Origin: Acidimicrobiaceae bacterium
Lineage (GTDB): Bacteria > Actinomycetota > Acidimicrobiia > Acidimicrobiales > Acidimicrobiaceae
Assembly (NCBI GenBank): GCA_013044415.1
Contig: JABEUO010000163.1
Span: 1 to 6,398, forward strand
Length of the DNA: 6,398 nucleotides
Direction of reading: 5' to 3'
Shown here: positions 1 through 5,810 of the stretch, piece by piece
How positions within the stretch are numbered: the stretch's first letter is position 1
Layout: each line of letters opens with the position of its first letter
Notes under the pieces: generated by a model
Databases searched by the model: none
Seen by the model: only the letters and a program-made list of their open reading frames with translations
Told to the model about the DNA's origin: nothing
Position numbers and translations under genes: made by a program

Positions 1-223
1 AATCGAAGGCGAAGAGAATCCTCAACTCGGAGTGACCTTTAGAGCCTGGACGCAACTCCTTCATGTTCTTGTGACGTGATGCCTTCACGGTATCGACCAG
101 CGGACGTCCAAGCTGTGGGCCTCGGTCACAGAGCAGCTCCAGAGCAGCAACAACTTGTTCGTAAGAGTTTTGATCGAGGTCATCGAGCCAGGACTCCACG
201 AGTTCGAGATTCACTTCCCACAT
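1..223 (-). CDS. HigB/RelE-family (Gp49-like) toxin, 3' end cut by window edge
   Basis: The first 74 codons of a type II toxin-antitoxin toxin are present, and the reading frame runs open off the left edge. The protein begins MWEVNLELVESWLDDLD and continues through GRPLVDTV (residues 40-47) and a basic HKNMKELRPGS block to SELRILFAFD at the break. This GRPLVDTV / KELRPGS / LRILFAFD pattern is characteristic of the phage-derived Gp49/HigB branch of the RelE/ParE superfamily, whose members are ribosome-dependent mRNA interferases. The C-terminal part, normally a GDK...W..WY region, lies outside the window. In this branch the toxin gene usually precedes its helix-turn-helix antitoxin, so an antitoxin gene is expected just left of position 1. 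The ATG at 221-223 is chosen because the family starts here and a -10 box sits 6 nt upstream. No Shine-Dalgarno is visible, which suggests a leaderless mRNA. Whether the gene is intact cannot be judged. Confidence 0.88.
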   Translation of the reverse strand, partial: MWEVNLELVESWLDDLDQNSYEQVVAALELLCDRGPQLGRPLVDTVKASRHKNMKELRPGSKGHSELRILFAFD

Positions 224-229
224 GAGGAT

Positions 230-259
230 AGCATATAACATATAGGGTGTACAACTCAA
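230..259 (-). promoter_or_regulatory. Putative leaderless promoter of the toxin gene
   Basis: On the minus strand a TTGAGT box (254-259) is followed after 18 nt by TATGCT (230-235), and six bases later comes the toxin ATG. That places the predicted transcription start at or next to the start codon, the typical layout of actinobacterial leaderless genes. It fits the absence of any purine-rich ribosome binding site. An AT-rich repeated motif (CATATA twice, + strand 232-237 and 239-244) lies in and beside the -10 box and could be where an antitoxin repressor binds; that last point is inference. Confidence 0.5.
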
Positions 260-273
260 GGGTTGTTAGGATT

Positions 274-399
274 TGCCAAGCAGAGAGCCTCCATTAGGAG
301 CATGCGATAGTAACCGATAGTCGCGATGCTCGTTCCTAGGCCTGGCATTTCCAGCTATAAGCGCGAGCAGAAATAGTGGTGGCAAACCTGCCAAGCAGA
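274..399. repeat. 11-bp direct repeat TGCCAAGCAGA, two copies
   Basis: TGCCAAGCAGA occurs at 274-284 and again at 389-399, with start positions 115 bp apart, in the non-coding stretch between tRNA-Ala and the toxin gene. The flanking bases differ. Its role is unknown. It could be a chance repeat, a small duplication or a remnant of recombination next to the tRNA. Confidence 0.55.
298..331 (-). terminator. Hairpin downstream of tRNA-Ala, possible terminator without U-tract
   Basis: GAGCAT (298-303) pairs with ATGCTC (326-331) and GCGA (304-307) pairs with TCGC (321-324). This makes a 10-bp stem with one bulged base (325) and a 13-nt loop. It lies about 90 nt beyond the tRNA-Ala 3' end and before the toxin promoter, where the gyr-tRNA transcript would be expected to end. 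No T-run follows on the minus strand, so it is not a canonical intrinsic terminator. A smaller hairpin, TGGCA-GGTT-TGCCA (380-393), is closer to the tRNA and is an alternative end or processing signal. Confidence 0.35.
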
Positions 400-421
400 A
401 TGCTGTGATATAGACAACGAG

Positions 422-494
422 TGGAGATGAGGGGACTCGAACCCCTGACCCCCTGCGTGCAAAGCAGGTGCTCTACCAGCTGAGCTACATCCCC
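422..494 (-). tRNA. tRNA-Ala (anticodon UGC)
   Basis: A complete 73-nt cloverleaf can be drawn. The 7-bp acceptor stem is GGGGATG with CATCTCC and includes the G3:U70 wobble pair that is the main identity signal for alanyl-tRNA synthetase. The D stem is GCTC/GAGC, and the anticodon stem CCTGC/GCAGG encloses the loop TTTGCAC with anticodon TGC. The T stem is AGGGG/CCCCT with loop TTCGAGT, and the discriminator is A at 422. CCA is not encoded, so it must be added after transcription. The gene starts 15 nt after tRNA-Ile, and the two are probably processed from one precursor. Confidence 0.97.
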
Positions 495-509
495 TGGTAA
501 GTGTGTGAG

Positions 510-583
510 TGGGGCTAGCTGGAATCGAACCAGCGACCTCAGCATTATCAGTGCTGCGCTCTAACCGACTGAGCTATAGCCCC
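510..583 (-). tRNA. tRNA-Ile (anticodon GAU)
   Basis: A complete 74-nt cloverleaf can be drawn. The acceptor stem is GGGGCTA with TAGCCCC, the D arm is GCTC/GAGC, the anticodon stem CAGCA/TGCTG encloses loop CTGATAA with anticodon GAT, and the T stem is GCTGG/CCAGC with loop TTCGATT. The discriminator is A at 510 and CCA is not encoded. It begins 16 nt after the stop codon of the DUF3566 gene, so co-transcription with that gene is likely. The pair tRNA-Ile(GAU)/tRNA-Ala(UGC) downstream of gyrA is the usual actinobacterial arrangement. Confidence 0.97.
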
Positions 584-599
584 CTGCGGATAAGTGAGA

Positions 600-1028
600 C
601 TAGCCGCTCGAAGTCGCTTTTGATGCCCCGGAACGTATATTTAGGCCAATTCCACCAACAAGTTCAGCAACAAAATTGAAGATTCTGGCCGCTATTGCGG
701 TGACCACGGAAGACACTGCCACTAACACCACCAAGAATCCGACGCCAATTACTAACACCTGAATACCGTGTATCGCGTAGTTGGTCGACCCAGTTAGCGA
801 CTCGATCAAGTGATTAAGCTTATGGGTCAATCCGGCGGCTGCGGCCAAGTTCCAGAGGACTATTCCTGCAATTACTAAAACAGCTGCCATCAGCGAGTAA
901 AAGATCAAAAATACTTTAAATACTGAAACCGCGCTTAGGCCGACGACATTGATCCTCTGGAAACCGCCCCCTTTGGACGCAGCCTTTGGACGGGAAGCCG
1001 TGCCTTTCTTCTTTTCGCCTACCATCAC
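600..1028 (-). CDS. DUF3566-family two-helix membrane protein
   Basis: This 142-residue protein has a basic, low-complexity N-terminus (residues 1-25, rich in Lys, Ser and Gly). Two strongly hydrophobic segments at about 37-65 and 88-114 should span the membrane. They are separated by a polar loop of about 20 residues, and a small Gly/Ala/Ser-rich tail follows (about 120-142). Its size, the NVVGLSAVSVFKVFLIFYSL segment and its place between gyrA and tRNA-Ile match the DUF3566 family (Rv0007-type proteins of Mycobacterium). Mycobacterial members carry a much longer N-terminus, so this is a short version. Function is not established; a role at the cell envelope is often supposed. The frame opens with GTG (1026-1028) immediately followed by ATG (1023-1025). 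An in-frame TAG directly precedes the GTG, so no earlier start is possible. A GGCGGAG ribosome binding site (1037-1043) ends 8 nt before the GTG; either codon could be used. Confidence 0.85.
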   Translation of the reverse strand: MMVGEKKKGTASRPKAASKGGGFQRINVVGLSAVSVFKVFLIFYSLMAAVLVIAGIVLWNLAAAAGLTHKLNHLIESLTGSTNYAIHGIQVLVIGVGFLVVLVAVSSVVTAIAARIFNFVAELVGGIGLNIRSGASKATSSG

Positions 1029-1057
1029 CTAGTGGTCTCCGCCGGTTGTCTGAAACA

Positions 1058-1080
1058 CCAAAATGGCCGTCGCCACTTGG
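1058..1080 (-). other. Hairpin in the leader of the DUF3566 gene
   Basis: On the minus strand CCAA-G-TGGC and GCCA-TT-TTGG pair around the loop GACG, giving two 4-bp helices separated by a small internal loop. The hairpin ends 29 nt before the gene's start codon and 14 nt before its ribosome binding site. It could attenuate readthrough from gyrA or stabilise the message. It lacks a clear T-run outside the stem, so terminator function is doubtful. Confidence 0.3.
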
Positions 1081-1128
1081 CATGTTTTAGTTGCCTTTAA
1101 TCTGCTGATAGACAATTAGACCCCACAA

Positions 1129-1156
1129 ACCATAAGCGTTGGCTTAGACATCTCAA
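1129..1156 (-). promoter_or_regulatory. Candidate promoter for DUF3566 gene and tRNAs
   Basis: TTGAGA (1151-1156, five of six matches to TTGACA) is separated by 16 nt from TATGGT (1129-1134, four of six matches to TATAAT). It lies just after the gyrA stop codon and would give a leader of roughly 95 nt. It would let the DUF3566-tRNA unit be transcribed independently of gyrase. This is a prediction from consensus only. Confidence 0.4.
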
Positions 1157-1170
1157 ACAGAATACTCCTT

Positions 1171-3630
1171 TTAGGCTCCGTCGTCGTTATGTGCTGGCGT
1201 CAGAGCTACTGCGGATACCTCTTGATCTGGGCCCAAGTTGATCGTCTTGACCCCCGTGGCATCCCTTCCCTGGATTGAAATCTCCCCGGCACTGAGGCGA
1301 ATCGTCACGGCCTGCGAAGTGACGACGAGTATTTCCTCTTCCTCTCTGACGACTAGTGCCGCTACCAGAGTCCCCCTCTGCTCGGTGGTACGTATGGCCC
1401 TAACCCCGGCACCACCCCTGCCTTGCTGAGGAAACGCAGAAACTTTTGTCCTCTTGCCAAAGCCTTTAGAAGTAACGAAAAGTACATTGTCTCCAACGCC
1501 AACCACCTCTGCGGAAACAACGACGTCGGCTGACTTGAGGCGCATTCCTCGCACTCCCATGGAGTTTCTCCCGGTGGCGCGGACGTCATCGATACTGAAA
1601 CGTATCCCCATACCACCCTTGGAGAACATGGCAAGTTCGTCCCCCGACTTTGCAATGATTACCTTGACCAATTCGTCGTTTTCCCGGAGGCCGATGGCAA
1701 TTAGACCCTCTTTTCGAGACTTGTCATACTCCCCAAAAGCGGTCCTTTTAACCAGTCCAGACGATGTCACAAAGACCAGATCGCTATCCTCTGGGAAGCT
1801 ACGGGTATCGAGAATCGCCGCTACCGACTCTTCGGATTCGAGCGCCAAAAGATTAACGATCGCCGTCCCTCGTGCGCTTCTTTCGAACATCGGTATCTCG
1901 TGCGCCCTGATCCGATAGACCTTCCCTTTAGAGGTGAAGACGAGGAGGTATGCGTGGGTAGTCGTCTGGATGACGTGAGTTACAAGGTCCTCCTCTTTGA
2001 CCTTGGCCCCCATTACTCCGCGACCACCACGGCCCTGGGTCTTGAAGCTATTATCCGACACCGACTTGATGTAGCCAGATCTGGTGAGCATTACTACCAC
2101 CGGCTCATCTTCAATCAGGTCTTCCTGCTCGAAGGCGCCAGGGTCGGCGACGATTTGTGTCCTGCGGGCCTCAGAGAACTTCTCCTTGATCGCCCCAAGC
2201 TCATCTTTTAGCACAGCCCTAAGTTTTAGCGGATCTCCGAGGATCTCTTCGAGTTCAGAAATAGTCCTTTGGAGTTGCTCGAATTCCGCCTCCAATTCGG
2301 AGCGGCCCAGCCTAGTGAGTCTTCCTAGTGTCATGTCTAAGATATGGTTGGCCTGGATCTCCGAGAAGGAAAATGGTGCCGACATCAATCCAGTCCTCGC
2401 CGCAGAACGGTCGTCTGAGGATCGGATGAGGTGGATAACAGCGTCCAGCCTGTCGATACAGCTGAGCAATCCCTCGACGATATGGGCGCGATCCTTAGCC
2501 TTTTTGAGGCGGTACTCAGAGCGCCTCGTGACTACTTCGACTTGGTGATCAACATAAGCCGTCAGCGCCTGGGCGAGGTTTAGCACCCTTGGGACCCCAT
2601 CGACTAACGCCAGTGTGTTTACCCCGAAGCTCGTCTGTAGTGGGGTGTGCTTATAGAGGTTATTCAAGACAACTAGTGCGTTAGCGTCCCTTTTCAACTC
2701 TACAACGAGCCGAACTTTGCGGCCCGCCGAGTCATCTTGCACGTCCCTAATGCCATCGACGATCTTGTCCTTTACCAACTCGTCGATCTTCTTTGATATC
2801 TGCTCTACCGACGTCTGGTAAGGAAGTTCGCTAATCACTATCCGGGAGTTGCCCTTGACCTCTTCGATCTCGGCGACAGCCCTGAGCTTTACAGATCCCC
2901 TTCCGGTTAGGTAAGCGTCTCTTATCCCACTCCTGCCGAGGATCTGGGCCCCGGTAGGGAAATCTGGACCCTTCACGAAATCCATCAACTTCTCCGGGGT
3001 AGCATCGGGGTTGTCGATGAGATAAACAGTGGCGTCGATCACCTCTTTGAGGTTGTGCGGAGGAATGTTGGTAGCCATCCCCACGGCGATTCCTTGGGAA
3101 CCGTTGACTAAGAGATTTGGAAACCTCGAAGGAAGAACGGTCGGTTGATTCTCGGTTCCGTCGTAGTTGGGCTCAAAATCGACGGTGTTTTCGTCTATCC
3201 CAGCCATGAGCTCCATGGAAATAGACGCGAGTTTGCACTCTGTATAGCGGGCCGCTGCTGGCCCCAGAGAGGGATCAGGTGAGCCAAAATTTCCATGTCC
3301 GTCGATTAGTGGGTGCCGTAAGCTGAAGTCCTGCACCATTCGGGCTAGGGCGTCGTAGATCGCAGCATCGCCGTGGGGGTGAAACTTACCCATCACATCC
3401 CCGACAACTTTGGAGCACTTGACGTAGGGTCGCTCAGGTCTTAGACCTTCGGCGAACATAGAGTAGAGGATCCTTCTATGAACCGGCTTCAGTCCATCCC
3501 TGGCGTCGGGTAGGGCCCTCGAGATTATGACCGACATCGAATATTCGATAAACGAGCGTTCCATTTCGTCTTGGATCTCTATGGGTTCAACGTCCTCTGG
3601 AAAGAGGGTTATTGGGGCATCTGGAGCCAA
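1171..3630 (-). CDS. gyrA: DNA gyrase subunit A
   Basis: GyrA is the breakage-reunion subunit of the A2B2 gyrase, which introduces negative supercoils using ATP hydrolysed by GyrB. The 819 residues are full length. The winged-helix region holds the quinolone region GKFHPHGDAAIYD (81-93) and the catalytic Tyr129 in ARYTE, with the partner Arg128. A tower and coiled-coil region (to about 495) and a six-bladed C-terminal wrapping domain follow. The GyrA box QGRGGRG (532-538) identifies gyrase rather than topoisomerase IV, and a second box-like QGRGGAG lies at 736-742. Ala89 occupies the E. coli Ser83 position, as in mycobacteria, and Asp93 the Asp87 position. Ala127 replaces the usual Met before Arg-Tyr. 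Translation starts at TTG (3628-3630), because an in-frame TAG lies two codons upstream and a strong GAGGAAGG site (3637-3644) is 6 nt away. It follows gyrB by 78 nt and is probably in the same operon. Confidence 0.98.
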   Translation of the reverse strand: MAPDAPITLFPEDVEPIEIQDEMERSFIEYSMSVIISRALPDARDGLKPVHRRILYSMFAEGLRPERPYVKCSKVVGDVMGKFHPHGDAAIYDALARMVQDFSLRHPLIDGHGNFGSPDPSLGPAAARYTECKLASISMELMAGIDENTVDFEPNYDGTENQPTVLPSRFPNLLVNGSQGIAVGMATNIPPHNLKEVIDATVYLIDNPDATPEKLMDFVKGPDFPTGAQILGRSGIRDAYLTGRGSVKLRAVAEIEEVKGNSRIVISELPYQTSVEQISKKIDELVKDKIVDGIRDVQDDSAGRKVRLVVELKRDANALVVLNNLYKHTPLQTSFGVNTLALVDGVPRVLNLAQALTAYVDHQVEVVTRRSEYRLKKAKDRAHIVEGLLSCIDRLDAVIHLIRSSDDRSAARTGLMSAPFSFSEIQANHILDMTLGRLTRLGRSELEAEFEQLQRTISELEEILGDPLKLRAVLKDELGAIKEKFSEARRTQIVADPGAFEQEDLIEDEPVVVMLTRSGYIKSVSDNSFKTQGRGGRGVMGAKVKEEDLVTHVIQTTTHAYLLVFTSKGKVYRIRAHEIPMFERSARGTAIVNLLALESEESVAAILDTRSFPEDSDLVFVTSSGLVKRTAFGEYDKSRKEGLIAIGLRENDELVKVIIAKSGDELAMFSKGGMGIRFSIDDVRATGRNSMGVRGMRLKSADVVVSAEVVGVGDNVLFVTSKGFGKRTKVSAFPQQGRGGAGVRAIRTTEQRGTLVAALVVREEEEILVVTSQAVTIRLSAGEISIQGRDATGVKTINLGPDQEVSAVALTPAHNDDGA

Positions 3631-3636
3631 CTTCTA

Positions 3637-3644
3637 CCTTCCTC
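3637..3644 (-). promoter_or_regulatory. Ribosome binding site fixing the gyrA TTG start
   Basis: GAGGAAGG on the minus strand ends 6 nt before TTG at 3628-3630. It decides the start, because the first in-frame ATG is only at codon 23, inside the conserved N-terminal arm, and a TAG two codons upstream of the TTG excludes an earlier start. Confidence 0.8.
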
Positions 3645-3685
3645 AACTACCTAATCTTGAATAACCGCTGTCGTCTGTCGAAATT

Positions 3686-3714
3686 CTGGCCTATTAGACC
3701 CTGGCCTATTAGAC
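3686..3714. repeat. 15-bp tandem duplication across the gyrB stop codon
   Basis: The unit CTGGCCTATTAGACC is present at 3686-3700 and repeated, minus its last base, at 3701-3714. In the gyrB frame each copy carries TAA TAG, giving four in-frame stop codons in a row of two pairs. The period is a multiple of three. It looks like a recent slippage duplication with no effect on the protein. Confidence 0.8.
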
Positions 3715-5676
3715 GTCGAGGAATCTGACGTCTTTTGCATGGGTTTGAATGAAGCGCTTTCGCTGTTCGACATCCTCACCCATCAATACCGAGCAGATCT
3801 TGTCGGCAAGGTCTGCCTGCTCCACGCTGACTTGTAGCAAGGAACGCTTCTGCCTGTCCATCGTGGTGTCACGGAGTTCATCGAAGTCCATTTCTCCAAG
3901 ACCCTTCAAGCGCTGGAACTCCTTGGAGTGATTCGGGTGCTCCTCTAGGAATCTCCGCTTTGCTGCGTCGTCTTTTAGATAGGTCTTATCCTTACCGGTA
4001 ACTGTCGAGTACAAAGGCGGTTGCGCAACGTAAATGTTCCCGGCTTCGACCATCGGCATCATCTGTCTAAAGAAGAAGGTCAACAGGAGGGTCCTGATGT
4101 GTGATCCATCGACGTCTGCGTCTGCGAGGATGATCACCTTATGATATCTAATCTTGGAGAGGTCGAATTCGTCTCCGATCCCAGCACCGATAGCACTAAC
4201 CAGCGCTTGAATCTCCAGATTCCCGAGCATCTTGTCCACTCTGGATCGCTCTACATTTAGAATCTTTCCCCTGATTGGAAGTATCGCTTGGGTCCTTGGA
4301 TCCCTCGCCTCCTTCGCCGAGCCGCCCGCACTGTTTCCCTCGACGATGAAGATCTCTGACTCAGCGGCATTTCTAGAAGAACAGTCCACGAGTTTTCCGG
4401 GAAGGCCAGCACCCTCGAGTGCCGACTTACGTCTAGTGAGGTCTCGAGCCTTTCGAGCTGCGAGGCGAGCCTGTGAAGCGAGGATCGCCTTTTGGACGAT
4501 CTGTGTGGCCTCCTTGGGGTTCTCCTCAAGCCACTCGGAGAGCTTCTCATTGGTAGCCCTCTCAACGAGCGATCTGATCGAAGGATTACCCAACTTGGTC
4601 TTGGTCTGGCCCTCAAACTGGGGGTTGGTCAGCTTCACTGCGACGATAGCAGTCATGCCCTCACGGACATCCTCACCACTTAGGTTGTCATCCTTCTCTT
4701 TGATTAGATTCTTTGCCCGACCGTAGCGATTGATTACATTGGTGAGTGCCTTTTTGAAGCCCTCGGCGTGCATACCACCCTCTTGGGTCGAGATTCCGTT
4801 GGCGTAGCTATGTAGGCCCTCGTTGTAGGCGGTATTCCATTGGAAAGCTACTTCGACCTCTTGAGACTCACCCGCCAAGGTCTCTTTGACTTCGAAGTAT
4901 CCGACCTTTTTGAAAAGGGCCTCCTTTGGGGCGTTTAGGAATTTCACGAAGTCGACGATTCCACCGTCAAACTTGAATTCAACCTTCTCTGGCGCTGCGT
5001 CTCTTTGATCTTCGAAGACGATTCGGAGGCCCTTGTTCAAATAGGCGATTATCTCTAATCTCTCGAGAACCTTTGCCGCCTGAAACTCAATCTCTTCAAA
5101 TACCGTAGGATCCGGCCAGAATGAAATGGCGGTGCCCCGTCTACCCCTAGGGGACGGTCCGACGTCCAAAAGCGACCCGACCGGCTCCCCGCCATTTGAA
5201 AAGCTCATCTTGTAGCGCCTTGAACCCCGGTCGATCTCGAGGTCGAGCCTAGAAGAGAGTGCATTGACTACGCTGACCCCGACACCATGGAGGCCGCCCG
5301 AAACCTGATACCCGCCCGATCCGAATTTGCCCCCGGCGTGTAGGACGGTCATTACTATCTCCGCAGCCGACTTGGTTGGGTCGCTTGGGTGTGGGTCAAC
5401 GGGTATTCCCCTTCCGTTGTCGACTACCCGGCATCCTCCGTCTTTCAAGAGGGTCACCAAGATCTCGTTGCACTCTCCGGCCATCGCCTCATCGACTGAG
5501 TTGTCAACTACTTCCCAGATGAGGTGGTGGAGTCCAGAGGGGCCAGTCGACCCGATATACATCCCGGGCCGCTTCCTAACCGGCTCCAAACCGTGGAGTA
5601 CCGTTATATCCTCAGCGGTATAGTTTGACAACCCAGATTCACCGCGCGAACGCGGATCGTTGGCACTCATAGCCAT
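3709..5676 (-). CDS. gyrB: DNA gyrase subunit B
   Basis: GyrB is the ATPase subunit of gyrase and forms the DNA-cleavage centre with GyrA. The 655 residues match the short GyrB form without the large C-terminal insertion of gammaproteobacteria. The GHKL ATPase domain shows Glu55 and Asn59 in WEVVDNSVDEA, Asp86 in DNGRGIP, the lid GGLHGVGVSVVNAL (127-140) and the transducer lysine Lys359 in QTKTKLGN. The TOPRIM domain supplies the metal ligands Glu446 and Asp519, Asp521 and Asp523 of DADVDG. The C-terminal GLGEMDFDELRDTTMD (592-607) is intact. The usual EGDSAGG motif reads EGNSAGG, so Asn448 replaces the Asp equivalent to E. coli Asp426. ATG at 5674-5676 is preferred over the ATG two codons later because GAGGT (5684-5688) lies 7 nt before it. 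A 134-nt gap after the DUF721 gene leaves room for a separate promoter. Confidence 0.98.
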   Translation of the reverse strand: MAMSANDPRSRGESGLSNYTAEDITVLHGLEPVRKRPGMYIGSTGPSGLHHLIWEVVDNSVDEAMAGECNEILVTLLKDGGCRVVDNGRGIPVDPHPSDPTKSAAEIVMTVLHAGGKFGSGGYQVSGGLHGVGVSVVNALSSRLDLEIDRGSRRYKMSFSNGGEPVGSLLDVGPSPRGRRGTAISFWPDPTVFEEIEFQAAKVLERLEIIAYLNKGLRIVFEDQRDAAPEKVEFKFDGGIVDFVKFLNAPKEALFKKVGYFEVKETLAGESQEVEVAFQWNTAYNEGLHSYANGISTQEGGMHAEGFKKALTNVINRYGRAKNLIKEKDDNLSGEDVREGMTAIVAVKLTNPQFEGQTKTKLGNPSIRSLVERATNEKLSEWLEENPKEATQIVQKAILASQARLAARKARDLTRRKSALEGAGLPGKLVDCSSRNAAESEIFIVEGNSAGGSAKEARDPRTQAILPIRGKILNVERSRVDKMLGNLEIQALVSAIGAGIGDEFDLSKIRYHKVIILADADVDGSHIRTLLLTFFFRQMMPMVEAGNIYVAQPPLYSTVTGKDKTYLKDDAAKRRFLEEHPNHSKEFQRLKGLGEMDFDELRDTTMDRQKRSLLQVSVEQADLADKICSVLMGEDVEQRKRFIQTHAKDVRFLDV

Positions 5677-5683
5677 AAAGAAG

Positions 5684-5688
5684 ACCTC
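5684..5688 (-). promoter_or_regulatory. gyrB ribosome binding site
   Basis: GAGGT on the minus strand lies 7 nt before ATG 5674-5676 and 13 nt before the second ATG at 5668-5670, so it favours the first of the two closely spaced starts. Confidence 0.6.
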
Positions 5689-5724
5689 ACCAGATCAAGG
5701 GGCGGCAAAATCCCGAAAGAGTCC

Positions 5725-5747
5725 TAATGGACGACCTCTTGCCATTA
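5725..5747. repeat. Inverted repeat in the gyrB leader
   Basis: TAATGG (5725-5730) and CCATTA (5742-5747) form a perfect 6-bp inverted repeat around an 11-nt centre, about 50 nt upstream of the gyrB start codon. It could be a protein-binding site or an RNA hairpin in the leader. No T-run follows, so it does not look like a terminator. I see no convincing -35/-10 pair in this leader; the best weak match is TTGATC (5799-5804) with TATGGG 16 nt downstream. Confidence 0.4.
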
Positions 5748-5810
5748 CGATTTACGCCTTAAGCCTAGTCGGAATTCCCATATTTTCGTCTCTGTTATGA
5801 TCAACAAAAA

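Noticed and set aside
224..421. A third tRNA or tRNA remnant after tRNA-Ala
   Set aside because: No T-arm TTCGANT or matching acceptor and anticodon stems could be found; only small hairpins are present.
336..545. A 69-codon minus-strand open frame across the tRNA genes
   Set aside because: It runs through both tRNAs and its peptide (such as GDVAQLVEHLLCTQGVRGSS) is the familiar spurious translation of tRNA sequence.
1454..1918. Long plus-strand frame opposite gyrA, with similar ones at 2084-2548 and 4232-4726
   Set aside because: They are antisense shadows of gyrA and gyrB: Ser/Pro/Arg-rich, with no recognisable domain and wholly inside conserved coding sequence.
3631..3708. A separate gyrA promoter in the gyrB-gyrA gap
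   Set aside because: TCGACA followed 17 nt later by AAGATT is the best pair, but the -10 match is only three of six, so co-transcription with gyrB is the simpler reading.
1171..5676. Topoisomerase IV (ParC/ParE) instead of gyrase
   Set aside because: GyrA has the box QGRGGRG and a full C-terminal wrapping domain, and the gene order recF-DUF721-gyrB-gyrA is that of gyrase.
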